The notes below the pieces were generated by a model that saw only the letters and a list, made by a program, of their open reading frames with translations, was not told where the DNA came from and did no database searches. Below, piece by piece: positions 18,701 through 26,643 of a stretch of 64,000 bases of DNA; the stretch's first letter is position 1, and every line of letters begins with the position of its first letter. The stretch comes from Methylomusa anaerophila. GTDB taxonomy: Bacteria; Bacillota; Negativicutes; Sporomusales; Sporomusaceae. The translations under genes and the position numbers were made by a program. Where the stretch lies: positions 1,247,424 to 1,311,423 of the forward strand of contig NZ_AP018449.1 in NCBI RefSeq assembly GCF_003966895.1, given 5' to 3'.

Positions 18701-19500
18701 GCCAGCAGGCTGTCCAGCACCTCAATGTCTTCGGCAAAGGTCGTGCCGTAGGCTGCCGGGTTCCCCGGCAGAGCGGCTTCCGCCACCATCCCCGCCAATT
18801 CCTGGCGGGAAAGCTCCAAATCGAGGATGATTTTGTCCCGCACCAAGGCCGACCAGACAGTGGCGTCAAAGTCGGTCCCTGCCGGCAAAGCAAAAGCCTT
18901 GGCCAAGCCGTCCAGCCAGTCCTCCGGCCAAGGGTGGCTGCGGGAAAAATCATATAGTTTGAGCACCAGTCCGCTTAAGGAGCTGTCACCGTCCTCATCA
19001 CCGTACTGGTCCACCAGCAGCATGAAGTCTGCCTCGGCCTCAGTATAGCCTTCCTCCAGCAATGCTTCCAATACGTCGGTTTTAATCAGATCGGTCTCGG
19101 TCTCACTGGCTACCCGGAAATTGGGATCAACGTTGATATGATAGAAATACTGCCTGACAATGCTTTGACAGAAGGAATGCAGCGTGGAAATGGAGGCGGA
19201 GTTCAAAAGCGCCAGCTGCCGCTCGACGTGGCGGCGGCGATCCTTCGCCGCCAAATCCATATTATCCAGTACGTTGAGCAGCGCTTCGGCAATCCGCGTC
19301 CTCATCTCAGCGGCAGCGGCATTGGTAAAGGTTACCACCAGCAGCCTGTCCACACTCAGCATTTCGGCCGGATCGATTACCCGCCGGATGATCCGCTCCA
19401 CCAGCACCCAGGTCTTGCCTGAGCCGGCAGCGGCCGCCACCAGGAGATTTTGCCGGCGCGCCTCAATGGCCGCCAGTTGTTGGGGGGAGCATTGCATCAT
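15724..19500 (-). CDS. addA: AddA helicase-nuclease subunit
   Basis: 1,258 residues, full length for AddA. UvrD-type helicase motifs are visible: Walker A AAAGSGKTW near residue 25, VDEYQDTNRVQEE (motif II), SIYRFRLAEP (motif III), VMSIHKSKGLEFPLVF (motif V region) and TRAREKL (motif VI). A C-terminal RecB-like nuclease has GVIDCLFTEADG and LLDYKTDR. With AddB it resects double-strand DNA ends to Chi for RecA. The ATG overlaps the AddB stop (ATGA), so translation is coupled. A low-complexity acidic insert lies near residues 530-580 (DDGGDTAEGESDPEEDEENS). Confidence 0.97.
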   Translation of the reverse strand: MMQCSPQQLAAIEARRQNLLVAAAAGSGKTWVLVERIIRRVIDPAEMLSVDRLLVVTFTNAAAAEMRTRIAEALLNVLDNMDLAAKDRRRHVERQLALLNSASISTLHSFCQSIVRQYFYHINVDPNFRVASETETDLIKTDVLEALLEEGYTEAEADFMLLVDQYGDEDGDSSLSGLVLKLYDFSRSHPWPEDWLDGLAKAFALPAGTDFDATVWSALVRDKIILDLELSRQELAGMVAEAALPGNPAAYGTTFAEDIEVLDSLLAAARRSWTDLAAALTDCRFSRIANVGREVAAEVKQEFQDRRNKVKNRVKKMSGDYFQRSPGELVADLQAAAPQVAALVKLVKAFGQGFAAAKQAKGLADFNDLEHLCLAVLRDSSALPGETKPSAVARELQARFSEIMVDEYQDTNRVQEEILQLLSSPAQPNLFMVGDVKQSIYRFRLAEPELFMHKYSTFGRDGLGTNRRIDLSQNFRSRDGVLHAVNFLFSQLMTRQTAELDYGEAEQLNPGGMFPATDLPTLAGPVELYLIAAAEASHDDGGDTAEGESDPEEDEENSAAGESFAAGSEADNGEELSTFEQEALLIANKINGLMDAGYTVYDKETKSYRPLTYRDMVILLRSVQGKAQVLLDALRREGIPSYAELDAGYFQETEVTVILSLLSVIDNPRQDIPLAAVLRSPLVGLTAAEMGALRLACPAGDLWEALNTGRDGSIAAAKVAGALDQLNKWRSLARRQGVAELVWQIYRDTGYYDYVGGMPGGVLRQANLRALYDRAEQYEATNFRGLFRFLRFIDRLKERGSDLSVARALSENEDVVRVMSIHKSKGLEFPLVFAADLGKNFNLQDTRALVLCHKELGVGPYVTVPEYRFRYPTPARWGIQHKIELETKAEEQRILYVALTRAREKLILVGTVKKPAATLKNWCREVGAAAEKLPAARIIKAKNYLDWIGPAVARHRDGRVLRLQAECQDEPAGPLAAHPSEWTVNIFTGGRLTQPMDCRESMDEILQSVRQLAPVARGSGTAWVEAVLGWEYPWSQAVGKPAKLSVSEIKRRLEIIERSDAEPAPSLVTEKQPLVRPRFTQNVSGMTAVEYGIVLHTLMQHVDLTGDLTAGGIAAQAKTLTAREILLPGQGEELDYKAVAAFFANPLGQRLRASGKVWRELSFSLMLPADRFYPDLAGSKEQVFVQGVIDCLFTEADGVVLLDYKTDRTGDARELVAKYAAQLSMYAVAVERILGLKVKEQYLYAFGMGEAIKLDAWG

Positions 19501-22500
19501 TCATCCCCTCCCTTCTTCGGCGACTGCTGCCAAAGGACATTTGCATCTTTGGGGGCAGCCGCCGCTACTACGGATAGCGCCTGTCTGATAAGGTTCATTG
19601 CGGCTTCGTCCGAAAGCCTGGGCAGCGGATTGCATTCGTTTTCCGGCAGGCGGCGGTCAAATTGGCAAACCGCCGGATAAGGGCAATAACTGCACGGCGA
19701 CTTCTTAGCCAGCCGGTAAGGCCGAATCCGGATATCGCCGGCTAAGATGGCCGTGCCGATTGTTTTCAGTTCCCGGGCCGCGTGCCGGAGCAAAAGGGAA
19801 AATTCTTCCGCCGTCTTAAGCTGCTCCAGGGAATTTTTATAAAAACCCTTGGCGCCAAGCCCCACTTTGAAAAACTCCGAATGACCGGCTATGGTTTCTT
19901 CCAGCAGCTTGACCACATCCGGGTCGGCCAGCAGCCACCCCGGCATCTTAAGCTGGCTGTTCGCCCGGGCCGCCATTTGCGCCGGCGACAGCGAGGCCGG
20001 CCCGACGACGGTGGGATTTTTTAAAAAACAGTAGAGAACTCCGGCCGGCAGCAAAGCTTCTTCCCGGCGTCCGGTTGCCACCAGCAGATAGGTTAAGAGC
20101 TGTAACTTAAGTCCGTAGTACACTTCTTCCAGGCTAAGCCAAGCTCCCCCGGACTTATAATCGATGACCAAGGCATATTTTCGTCCCGCATGCACGGCCA
20201 CGTCCAACCGGTCAATTTGTCCCGCCAATTCCAAAATACTGCCGTCGGCCAGCGTAAACGCCAGCGGCGGCAAGGCATTCAAACCCCGGCCAAAGGACTG
20301 CTCCAGCGTCAGCGGCTTGAACCGGCTGACTTTGGCCCAGTCGATTAAGCGGCATATGGACTTATAAGCCCGCCGTTCCAGGCGGGACAGAAGGTGCTCA
20401 TGCTGCCGGGAGCTGACCAGAATCTCGTTCTGCAGCCGGGGCGCAAGCTCAGTAACAATCTCCCCACACAGGACATCGGCCTGATCATAAGTCACATCGG
20501 ACCAGTTTAAGCCGGCGGCAGCCACTCTGTCCCCAAACATTTTTAACACGGCGTGGAGAAACTGACCCAAGTCCGGCGAGCGCAGTTTGTGCACCGCCCG
20601 CTCTTTCAGTCCCAGGCCATACTGGGCAAAATGCCGGAAAGGGCAGGCGCGAAAATTCTCAAACCGGGTAACACTGCCGCGCAGGCGGTTATTTTTCCGG
20701 TATAGCGGCCCGGCCAGCCCGTAGTCCAGCCGGTCCGCCTGATTATGATGGAACAGTCCGGCCAAAGGGGACCGTCCGCTATTTTTAAGACTGCCGCGCC
20801 GGACGGCCCAGTTGTACACATCCCACCACACCGGGCTCATATTGCCGGTGGTTTTGTAAAGACGCAAGGCGCCGGCCAGCAAAGCAAGCGCCCTGTCGGT
20901 CCTGGCTATATACTCCTTCTCCCGCCCCGGTTCAGGTTCAACCGGGTAGGATACCGGCTGCAGGCCGGTGATTTCCCTTATCCGGCGAATAACCAGCGAC
21001 GGCGCCAGCGCCTTGCCTTCCGCGTCAGCCAAAGGATAGCTCAGCCACAGGTAGTGGCTGGACCTGGTCAGGGCGGTGTAAACCAGAAACTGCTCGGCAA
21101 AGGCATCAGCGGTGGCGCCGGCGGCAAGTTCCACTCCCTGCCCCAGGAGGGCCTCTCTCTCCTTATCCGTTAACAGCCCTTCATCCTTACGCCGTCTGGG
21201 CAGAAATCCGTCGTTTATGCCTGGCACAAATGCCGCCTTGATATTTTGCCGCCTGGTGCGTTCCAGGGCCGTTACCGTAACATAATCAAGGCCGGGAGGA
21301 ATAAGATTGAGCTTAAGGCCTTCCAGGCCTTCGCCCAGGATACCGGCGAAGGCGGTCAAGGACAGCTCCTGCCCGGCAAAAGCCTCCGCCATCTGATCCA
21401 GCAATTCCATAACCGCCGGCCATATCTGGCTGTGTTCCCGGGCCTGCTCCAGGTCCCCTTCCTTTTCGGCGGCCTCAGCCCATTCCGCCAGTGCTGCCGG
21501 TACGTTCAGCTCTACCAGCAAATCGTAGACTGCGGTTACCAAATCGCGGACAGGAGCAGGGTGCCGGTCACCGGCTTCCAGCCGCCGGGAAAACTTAATC
21601 AAAGCTTCCGTGGCCCGCAGGCGAATGTCATGAATGGATTTTAAAAATTCATTTTCCTGTTCATCAGCGGCATCCTTCTCATCGCGCCATTCATCTTCAT
21701 CCAGAGAAAACCGCCGCCGGAAAGTCCATGGATCGGGCTTGGTCCAGCGGGAACCGCGGATGCCGAACTCCAGGCAATAGTTTTCCAGCCGATCCACTTC
21801 ATCCCGTGTTACCGGCAAGAGATCGGTTTTTAAGGCGCGGAAAACCGGCTCGTAACTCCACTTTTCCAAAATAATATCCAGCGACGACCGCAAAAGTTCC
21901 GCCAGCGGGTGATGGACCGCCGGGCGGCTGTTATCGCTGAAAAAGGGAATATCATAGTCCGCAAGCACTGTGGCCATTAGTTCCCGGTAATTGTCCGCAT
22001 CCCTTAACAGCACGGCCATTTCCCGCCACCGGAAACCCTGTTCGCGGCTAAGGCGAATCATCTCCCGGGCAATGGCTTCCGTCTCGGTGCGGCGGTTAGC
22101 CGCCTCCGCCACGACAAGGCCGGCCTGATCCTTATCCCATTTAGCCACTTTCAGCGATTGCGGGGCAAAAAACTCTTCTATGTAGCCCAAAATGGGCTGG
22201 TGGGAAAACCGCTCTCTTCGTACCAGCTCTTCTTCTTCCACCGGAATATGTAAACCCCCGGCCAAAGTCAGCAGTTTGCGCCGGGTATCCCACTGGCGAT
22301 GAAACAGGGATTCCTGGTGCCTGTGCCCCGCCTCTTCCGGCCGACTGAGACACAGCGTCAGGGTTAACGAACAGGCTGTTGTTAATATAGCCGCCAGAAC
22401 GGCATATTCCTGGGGAGTAAACCAGGCAAACCCGTCCACCCAAATTTCCGCCTGCCGGATTAGTTCCGCTGCCGGCACTTTTAACGCCAACAGGCTTAAA

Positions 22501-23051
22501 TAATCTTCCGGATCGGTATACCGCTCCTTTAAAAATTCTTCGAATTTACCGTAAAGAAAAGCCAAATCGGATAACTTGCTCCCCAGCGGTCCTTCTGCTC
22601 CTTCTTTCAGCTGATTATCGGCCAACGCAGCCAGAGCTTCCGGCTTAACCCCGTAGTTTTTAAATTCCTTGATAAGACCGGCCAGCGTCTCGGCAAAGGT
22701 TCTCTCGCCGGCAGCCCGGCCTAAAAGTTTAAGCCGGTCTTTATGTTCCAGCAGAATGCGGCTCAACGCCATACGTTTGCCCAATTCGGTTATATGGGGG
22801 CGGGCGCCGCCGCCTGTCTCGCCCAGTACCCGGTAAGCCAGGCGGCGAAACCCTAATACATAGGCCCGCGTGAAGCCGCCGGCGGGGCAAGCCGCCGCCA
22901 GCAGGCGCTCCACTTCAAAGGTGGCTTGCTCCGGCACGATCAGGATCAGCGGCCGGCCGTCGGGAGACTCAGCCAATTTAGCCAGTATTTCATCCAGGCA
23001 GCGCCGGGTTTTGCCGCAGCCGGCCCGGCCCAAAACAAGGCGCAAGCTCAC
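19497..23051 (-). CDS. addB: AddB helicase-like nuclease subunit
   Basis: 1,184 residues. The start is a GTG at 23051 with GAGGAGG upstream. The N-terminal P-loop is LGRAGCGKTRR. A C-terminal nuclease domain carries DYKSGG. Cysteines for the AddB iron-sulphur cluster are visible as CPFRHFAQYGLGL (near 795) and CSYCPYPAVCQF near the C-terminus, the C...CxxCxxxxxC pattern. It forms the recombination and repair complex with AddA, the next gene, with which it overlaps by 4 bases. The length is normal and no damage is seen. Confidence 0.97.
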   Translation of the reverse strand: MSLRLVLGRAGCGKTRRCLDEILAKLAESPDGRPLILIVPEQATFEVERLLAAACPAGGFTRAYVLGFRRLAYRVLGETGGGARPHITELGKRMALSRILLEHKDRLKLLGRAAGERTFAETLAGLIKEFKNYGVKPEALAALADNQLKEGAEGPLGSKLSDLAFLYGKFEEFLKERYTDPEDYLSLLALKVPAAELIRQAEIWVDGFAWFTPQEYAVLAAILTTACSLTLTLCLSRPEEAGHRHQESLFHRQWDTRRKLLTLAGGLHIPVEEEELVRRERFSHQPILGYIEEFFAPQSLKVAKWDKDQAGLVVAEAANRRTETEAIAREMIRLSREQGFRWREMAVLLRDADNYRELMATVLADYDIPFFSDNSRPAVHHPLAELLRSSLDIILEKWSYEPVFRALKTDLLPVTRDEVDRLENYCLEFGIRGSRWTKPDPWTFRRRFSLDEDEWRDEKDAADEQENEFLKSIHDIRLRATEALIKFSRRLEAGDRHPAPVRDLVTAVYDLLVELNVPAALAEWAEAAEKEGDLEQAREHSQIWPAVMELLDQMAEAFAGQELSLTAFAGILGEGLEGLKLNLIPPGLDYVTVTALERTRRQNIKAAFVPGINDGFLPRRRKDEGLLTDKEREALLGQGVELAAGATADAFAEQFLVYTALTRSSHYLWLSYPLADAEGKALAPSLVIRRIREITGLQPVSYPVEPEPGREKEYIARTDRALALLAGALRLYKTTGNMSPVWWDVYNWAVRRGSLKNSGRSPLAGLFHHNQADRLDYGLAGPLYRKNNRLRGSVTRFENFRACPFRHFAQYGLGLKERAVHKLRSPDLGQFLHAVLKMFGDRVAAAGLNWSDVTYDQADVLCGEIVTELAPRLQNEILVSSRQHEHLLSRLERRAYKSICRLIDWAKVSRFKPLTLEQSFGRGLNALPPLAFTLADGSILELAGQIDRLDVAVHAGRKYALVIDYKSGGAWLSLEEVYYGLKLQLLTYLLVATGRREEALLPAGVLYCFLKNPTVVGPASLSPAQMAARANSQLKMPGWLLADPDVVKLLEETIAGHSEFFKVGLGAKGFYKNSLEQLKTAEEFSLLLRHAARELKTIGTAILAGDIRIRPYRLAKKSPCSYCPYPAVCQFDRRLPENECNPLPRLSDEAAMNLIRQALSVVAAAAPKDANVLWQQSPKKGGDE

Positions 23052-23155
23052 ACCATCGCCTCCTCAAGTTCCTGTCATTTTCCTTATACTTTCGCCGTCA
23101 GCCGGACTCTGTCCTGCATTAACGGTTAAGGAAAAGGGCATTCCCTGTGAGGCGG

Positions 23156-23626
23156 TTACTGAAACCCTTGTTCCTCCTCCACCCTGGCCAGGCCCAGAGC
23201 CAGGTGGCTATGGAGAATGTCTTCCACCTGCTGGGCCTGGCCAGGGTCGCATTTGACGATGAGGACGACTTCGGCGGAGCGGGGCGGCCCTTTTGTCGGA
23301 CGGTCGCGCCTGGTAAGGAAGTAGTCGATAACCAGCGCCAGCGAGCCGCCGATAATCATGCCGGCTAAACCCCACAGCAGCGGGCCGCCTGGCAGCACAT
23401 AGCCATAGACGACGCCGAGGGTCGTCGCCAGCGAGGCGGCGATACAGGTGCCGTCGAGGACGCTGACCCCGTCGGCCCTGTGGATGGTGTCCAGGATGTT
23501 CATCTGGGGACGTTGTTGCGCCAGCGGCACCGCCAGTATCTGAGGGTTGGCGACGCCCCGGATTTCCAGGTCGGAGATGGCCAGCTCCAGATAAGCGGAG
23601 TGCTCGAAAGTGGCAATAATGTACAT
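23156..23626 (-). CDS. Membrane protein with ferredoxin-like N-terminus, unknown
   Basis: 156 residues from the ATG at 23626 (GGGAGGCG upstream); an in-frame start 18 bases earlier overlaps the preceding gene. Residues 1-30 (YIIATFEHSAYLELAISDLE, IRGV) look like one half of a small alpha/beta sensory fold also seen in general stress proteins. Two membrane segments occupy about 60-105 (GVVYGYVLPGGPLLWGLAGM, IIGGSLALVIDYFL). The soluble tail (SAEVVLIVKCDPGQAQQVED, ILHSHLAL) repeats a similar alpha/beta pattern. It is coupled to the upstream membrane-protein gene, whose stop lies 15 bases before this start, so the two probably act together. No function is known. Confidence 0.8.
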   Translation of the reverse strand: MYIIATFEHSAYLELAISDLEIRGVANPQILAVPLAQQRPQMNILDTIHRADGVSVLDGTCIAASLATTLGVVYGYVLPGGPLLWGLAGMIIGGSLALVIDYFLTRRDRPTKGPPRSAEVVLIVKCDPGQAQQVEDILHSHLALGLARVEEEQGFQ

Positions 23627-23640
23627 GCTAACGCCTCCCG

Positions 23641-24411
23641 TCAAAAGGGCATTTTATTGGGGCGGTTGGGGTATTCCTGCCGGAGATGCCTGGCCTGTTC
23701 GTAGTCGAAAAGCTTGTTGTATTCGACAGTGTAGGTATAGGCGCTGTACATGCCGAAGTAGTGGATGGAGGGCAAAAAGAGCAGCCAGGCGGGGTCGGTA
23801 ACGGCGGTGGCCTGAACGAAGTCGCCAAGAAGAGAACAGGTGAAAGCTTCCAGCAAGTGGGACTGGTAGGCGATGCAGACCCATACGGTAAGGAGGATGA
23901 AACCGGTGGGCAGCCGGTGGTTGTAGAGGTTGCCGGCGCCGGGAATGAGCAACGACCAGAGCATGGCGCCCCAGGGGCTGCGTTTGTCGAGGAAGTTGAT
24001 CTCGAAAGCGCTGATTACCACTGGAGGGAGCTGCTGTTCGGTGCGCTCGGCCAGTAAGGCCAGCTTGTTGAGTTGGATGGCGAGACGGTAGCTGTCCCAG
24101 ACGGCGAAAAGATAGAACGGGACGTAAAGCAGCAGCCAGCGGGGGTTGATGGCCTCCATAGCCTCAGGAAAACGGCCGGTGAAGCTGTATAAAATAACCA
24201 GGTTAAGGTGGGACTGGGTGTTGACGACGATTTCCCAGATGATGAGCAGATAGCCTTTAATATAGCTGCCGACAAAAATGTGGCCAAAGCCGGGAAGGGC
24301 GACCGACCACAGCGCGGTAACAAGAGGGTTTCTAAAGTGGATGAGGTTGGTCTGGAAGCTGGAAATAGCGGCCCTGGGCCACCGGGGGGCATTTTGCAGC
24401 AAGTTTCCCAT
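23641..24411 (-). CDS. Internally duplicated membrane protein, unknown
   Basis: 256 residues. Two similar halves each begin with a W-S-L-x-x-P-G-x-G motif: ALWSVALPGFGHIFVG near residue 33 and MLWSLLIPGAGNLYNH near 148. Each is followed by hydrophobic segments, a SHL motif and a conserved (D/N)P(R/A)WLL stretch, then a segment ending with a Tyr-rich soluble part. This is an inverted or tandem domain duplication of a small TM2-like unit. There are about six membrane segments and no signal peptide. It is co-transcribed with the smaller membrane protein after it. Function unknown; the duplicated PGxG hairpin is the best handle. Confidence 0.8.
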   Translation of the reverse strand: MGNLLQNAPRWPRAAISSFQTNLIHFRNPLVTALWSVALPGFGHIFVGSYIKGYLLIIWEIVVNTQSHLNLVILYSFTGRFPEAMEAINPRWLLLYVPFYLFAVWDSYRLAIQLNKLALLAERTEQQLPPVVISAFEINFLDKRSPWGAMLWSLLIPGAGNLYNHRLPTGFILLTVWVCIAYQSHLLEAFTCSLLGDFVQATAVTDPAWLLFLPSIHYFGMYSAYTYTVEYNKLFDYEQARHLRQEYPNRPNKMPF

Positions 24412-24542
24412 AGCATTCTCCTTTGGAGCTTAATTATTTCTGCCGTTGTCAGTCGCCGCTGATCTCGATCATCCCATTGATTATCCGTTTATAGGTATAG
24501 GCTGTGATTTTGTGGTTATTGTGCGCTAGGGGTGAAACAATT

Positions 24543-24719
24543 ATGCCGCGAGACATTATCTATAAAAATCGCCGCCGCTTGACGGCCTTCCAGCTTGCCA
24601 CCCCTGCTTTTGCCGCCTGGGAACTGGTCCGCCAATCCCGGCTGTCGGTAATGCCGGTGCCGCCAGACCACTGGCAGCTGATTCAGCGAATGGCCGCCGG
24701 CAGCGATATATTCCCCTAA
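24543..24719 (+). CDS. Small basic hypothetical protein (58 aa)
   Basis: The ATG at 24543 has AGGGGTGA eight bases upstream, and the frame ends at a TAA directly followed by a GC-rich terminator hairpin, so a compact gene is well framed. The product is basic at the N-terminus (PRDIIYKNRRRLTAF) and ends SDIFP. It has no membrane segment and no known motif. It lies divergent from the two membrane-protein genes. Confidence 0.6.
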   Translation: MPRDIIYKNRRRLTAFQLATPAFAAWELVRQSRLSVMPVPPDHWQLIQRMAAGSDIFP

Positions 24720-24728
24720 TGACAACGA

Positions 24729-24762
24729 GCCCGCCAGAATCCGGCGGGTTTAGTTTTGTTAC
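24729..24762 (+). terminator. Rho-independent terminator
   Basis: GCCCGCC and GGCGGGTT form a GC-rich stem around AGAATCC, followed by TTTAGTTTTGTT on the plus strand, ten bases after the stop of the 58-residue gene. Confidence 0.8.
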
Positions 24763-24869
24763 TTTATGATCAAAGGTAATGCCTTTATGAACAACAGCTA
24801 TGGATATATGGAAAAATTTATAATATAAAAAAAGTCTAAACAGTCTAAAAAATCTCGCCAATTCTTGCA

Positions 24870-24896
24870 TTTACTATATTTTTAAAATATAGTAAA
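24870..24896. promoter_or_regulatory. Perfect 13-bp inverted repeat upstream of the histidine kinase
   Basis: TTTACTATATTTT (24870-24882) and AAAATATAGTAAA (24884-24896) are exact complements with one base between them. It is AT-only with no T-run beyond it, so it suits a dimeric repressor site better than a terminator. It lies about 85 bases ahead of the kinase ATG. Confidence 0.55.
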
Positions 24897-24947
24897 AAAT
24901 TTATACATAAAGGAGGAATATTTCATTTTTTATAGTATTTAAAAATG

Positions 24948-24958
24948 CTGGTATAATT
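24948..24958 (+). promoter_or_regulatory. Extended -10 promoter for the histidine kinase
   Basis: TGCTGGTATAAT, with a TG-type extension and a perfect TATAAT, ends about 20 bases before the kinase start. No strong -35 box is seen at 17 bp. The resulting leader would be very short. Confidence 0.5.
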
Positions 24959-24978
24959 TTACTAAAAAGGTGAGCAAG

Positions 24979-26643
24979 ATGAATTTAGCTATGTTCTGTT
25001 CGGTAGCCGGGACAATCTCACTGATATTTGTATATTGGTATTTGTACGCTGTGTATCGCGAACGGTATATAGGCCTATGGATTTTGGGATGGCTGGGCTT
25101 TGCCTTGCGAATAGTCCTTTTTGACTTTGGAATATTTGACTGGCAAACATCCCTGGTAAGCTTTATCATTTTTCAAACGTTTTATCTGGGCACAATTTTA
25201 CTATTCTTGTCAGGTACTTATCTCTTCTGCGGCAGGCCGTTTAAACGGTGGTGGTTACATTGGGCCGGCAGCATTTTCGTATTAAGCATTATATTTGTAT
25301 TATTAGATTTACCCATTAGCTATAAATTGGCTCCTTCTGCTGTTTTTACCGGTATAATCCTCATACATATAGGCGAAATTTTTATGCACAATTTACAAAT
25401 AAAAGGCATAGGCAGCCTAATCACCGGCTATTCATACTTCTTATGGGGAATTTTGACGGTTATTATGCCTTATACACTTACCATCCCTTGGTTAAGCCCC
25501 TGGTGTTATTCAGTCACCGGTATCCTCCGGCTGATTATTGCTTCCGGTACTTTAATGATATACTTTGAAAAAACCAGACTGGATTTAACGAATAAAGAAG
25601 CCCAATACCGATTGCTGGCGGAAAATGCCGTTGATGTAATTTTTCGTTATCGGCAGTTGCCGGAACCCCAATTCGAGTATATCAGTCCGTCGGTATTGGC
25701 AATCACCGGTTATTCTCCCCCTGAGTATTATGCCGACGCAAAATTAATGCGCCGCCTGGTGGAATCCAGGGATTTACCCTTGTATGACGATTTTATGGCC
25801 CATCCCTGGAAATATAATCATTTGCCGCTCACCCTGCGTTTGATTCGCAAGGATAATAAAATCGTATGGGTGGAAAAAAAATGCTTTTCCACCTATGATG
25901 AAAAGGGGAATTTACTGACCACGGAAGGTAGTATCAGGGATATCACCGCCCGCAAGGAATTGGAGCAGCTTACCATCCGGGCCGACAAAATGAATCTGGT
26001 GGGCGAAATGGCTGCCAATATGGCCCACGAAATACGCAATCCTTTGACAACGGTGCGCGGTTACCTGCAGGTGATGCAGGGAAAAGCCGAATTAAGCGAC
26101 TACTATACACGCCGTTTCAATTGGATGATCGAAGAATTGGACCGGACTAACGGCATTATCTGCGAATACCTCTTATTGGCCAAGGATAAGCGGGCTGAAC
26201 GAAAAAACTGCGGGTTAAACACTATCATCGGCACATTGTACCCTTTAATCCAGGCCGATGCCGCCGCTTTCAACGTGGTGGTAAGTCTTGATCTAAAACC
26301 TGTACCTCAGCTTTATCTGGATGAAAATGAAATTCGTCAGCTAATACTTCATTTGGTGCGAAACGGTCTGGAAGCTATGCCCCGTGGCGGCGAGCTTACT
26401 ATTTGCACCGGCTGGAAAAATAATGAAATTATTCTGTCGGTGCGGGATCAGGGCCTTGGCGTTCCGGCTCATATACTGGAAAACCTGGGTACGCCGTTTT
26501 TAACTACCAAAAACACCGGTATCGGCTTAGGTTTACCCATCTGCTATAGAATTGCCACCCGGCACAATGCCACTATTGATGTGAAAACCGGCAACCTGGG
26601 AACCACATTCTTTGTCTACTTTCAATCCAACTTTGCCGCCTAA
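24979..26643 (+). CDS. Membrane-bound PAS sensor histidine kinase (sporulation-kinase type)
   Basis: 554 residues from ATG 24979 (AAAGGTGAG ahead); an in-frame GTG at 24970 is the alternative. Residues about 1-200 hold six to seven membrane segments. A PAS domain follows (YRLLAENAVDVIFRYRQLPE ... EGSIRDITARKELE), then HisKA with the phospho-acceptor His350 in NMAHEIRNPLTTVRGYLQ. The HATPase domain has HLVRNGLEAMP (N box), VRDQGLGVP (G1) and TGIGLGLPICYRI (G2). No receiver domain and no adjacent response regulator, so it is an orphan kinase. This architecture resembles the sporulation kinases that feed Spo0F/Spo0A, but the target cannot be read from sequence. The 3' 111 bases overlap the convergent metallophosphoesterase gene. 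Confidence 0.93.
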   Translation: MNLAMFCSVAGTISLIFVYWYLYAVYRERYIGLWILGWLGFALRIVLFDFGIFDWQTSLVSFIIFQTFYLGTILLFLSGTYLFCGRPFKRWWLHWAGSIFVLSIIFVLLDLPISYKLAPSAVFTGIILIHIGEIFMHNLQIKGIGSLITGYSYFLWGILTVIMPYTLTIPWLSPWCYSVTGILRLIIASGTLMIYFEKTRLDLTNKEAQYRLLAENAVDVIFRYRQLPEPQFEYISPSVLAITGYSPPEYYADAKLMRRLVESRDLPLYDDFMAHPWKYNHLPLTLRLIRKDNKIVWVEKKCFSTYDEKGNLLTTEGSIRDITARKELEQLTIRADKMNLVGEMAANMAHEIRNPLTTVRGYLQVMQGKAELSDYYTRRFNWMIEELDRTNGIICEYLLLAKDKRAERKNCGLNTIIGTLYPLIQADAAAFNVVVSLDLKPVPQLYLDENEIRQLILHLVRNGLEAMPRGGELTICTGWKNNEIILSVRDQGLGVPAHILENLGTPFLTTKNTGIGLGLPICYRIATRHNATIDVKTGNLGTTFFVYFQSNFAA

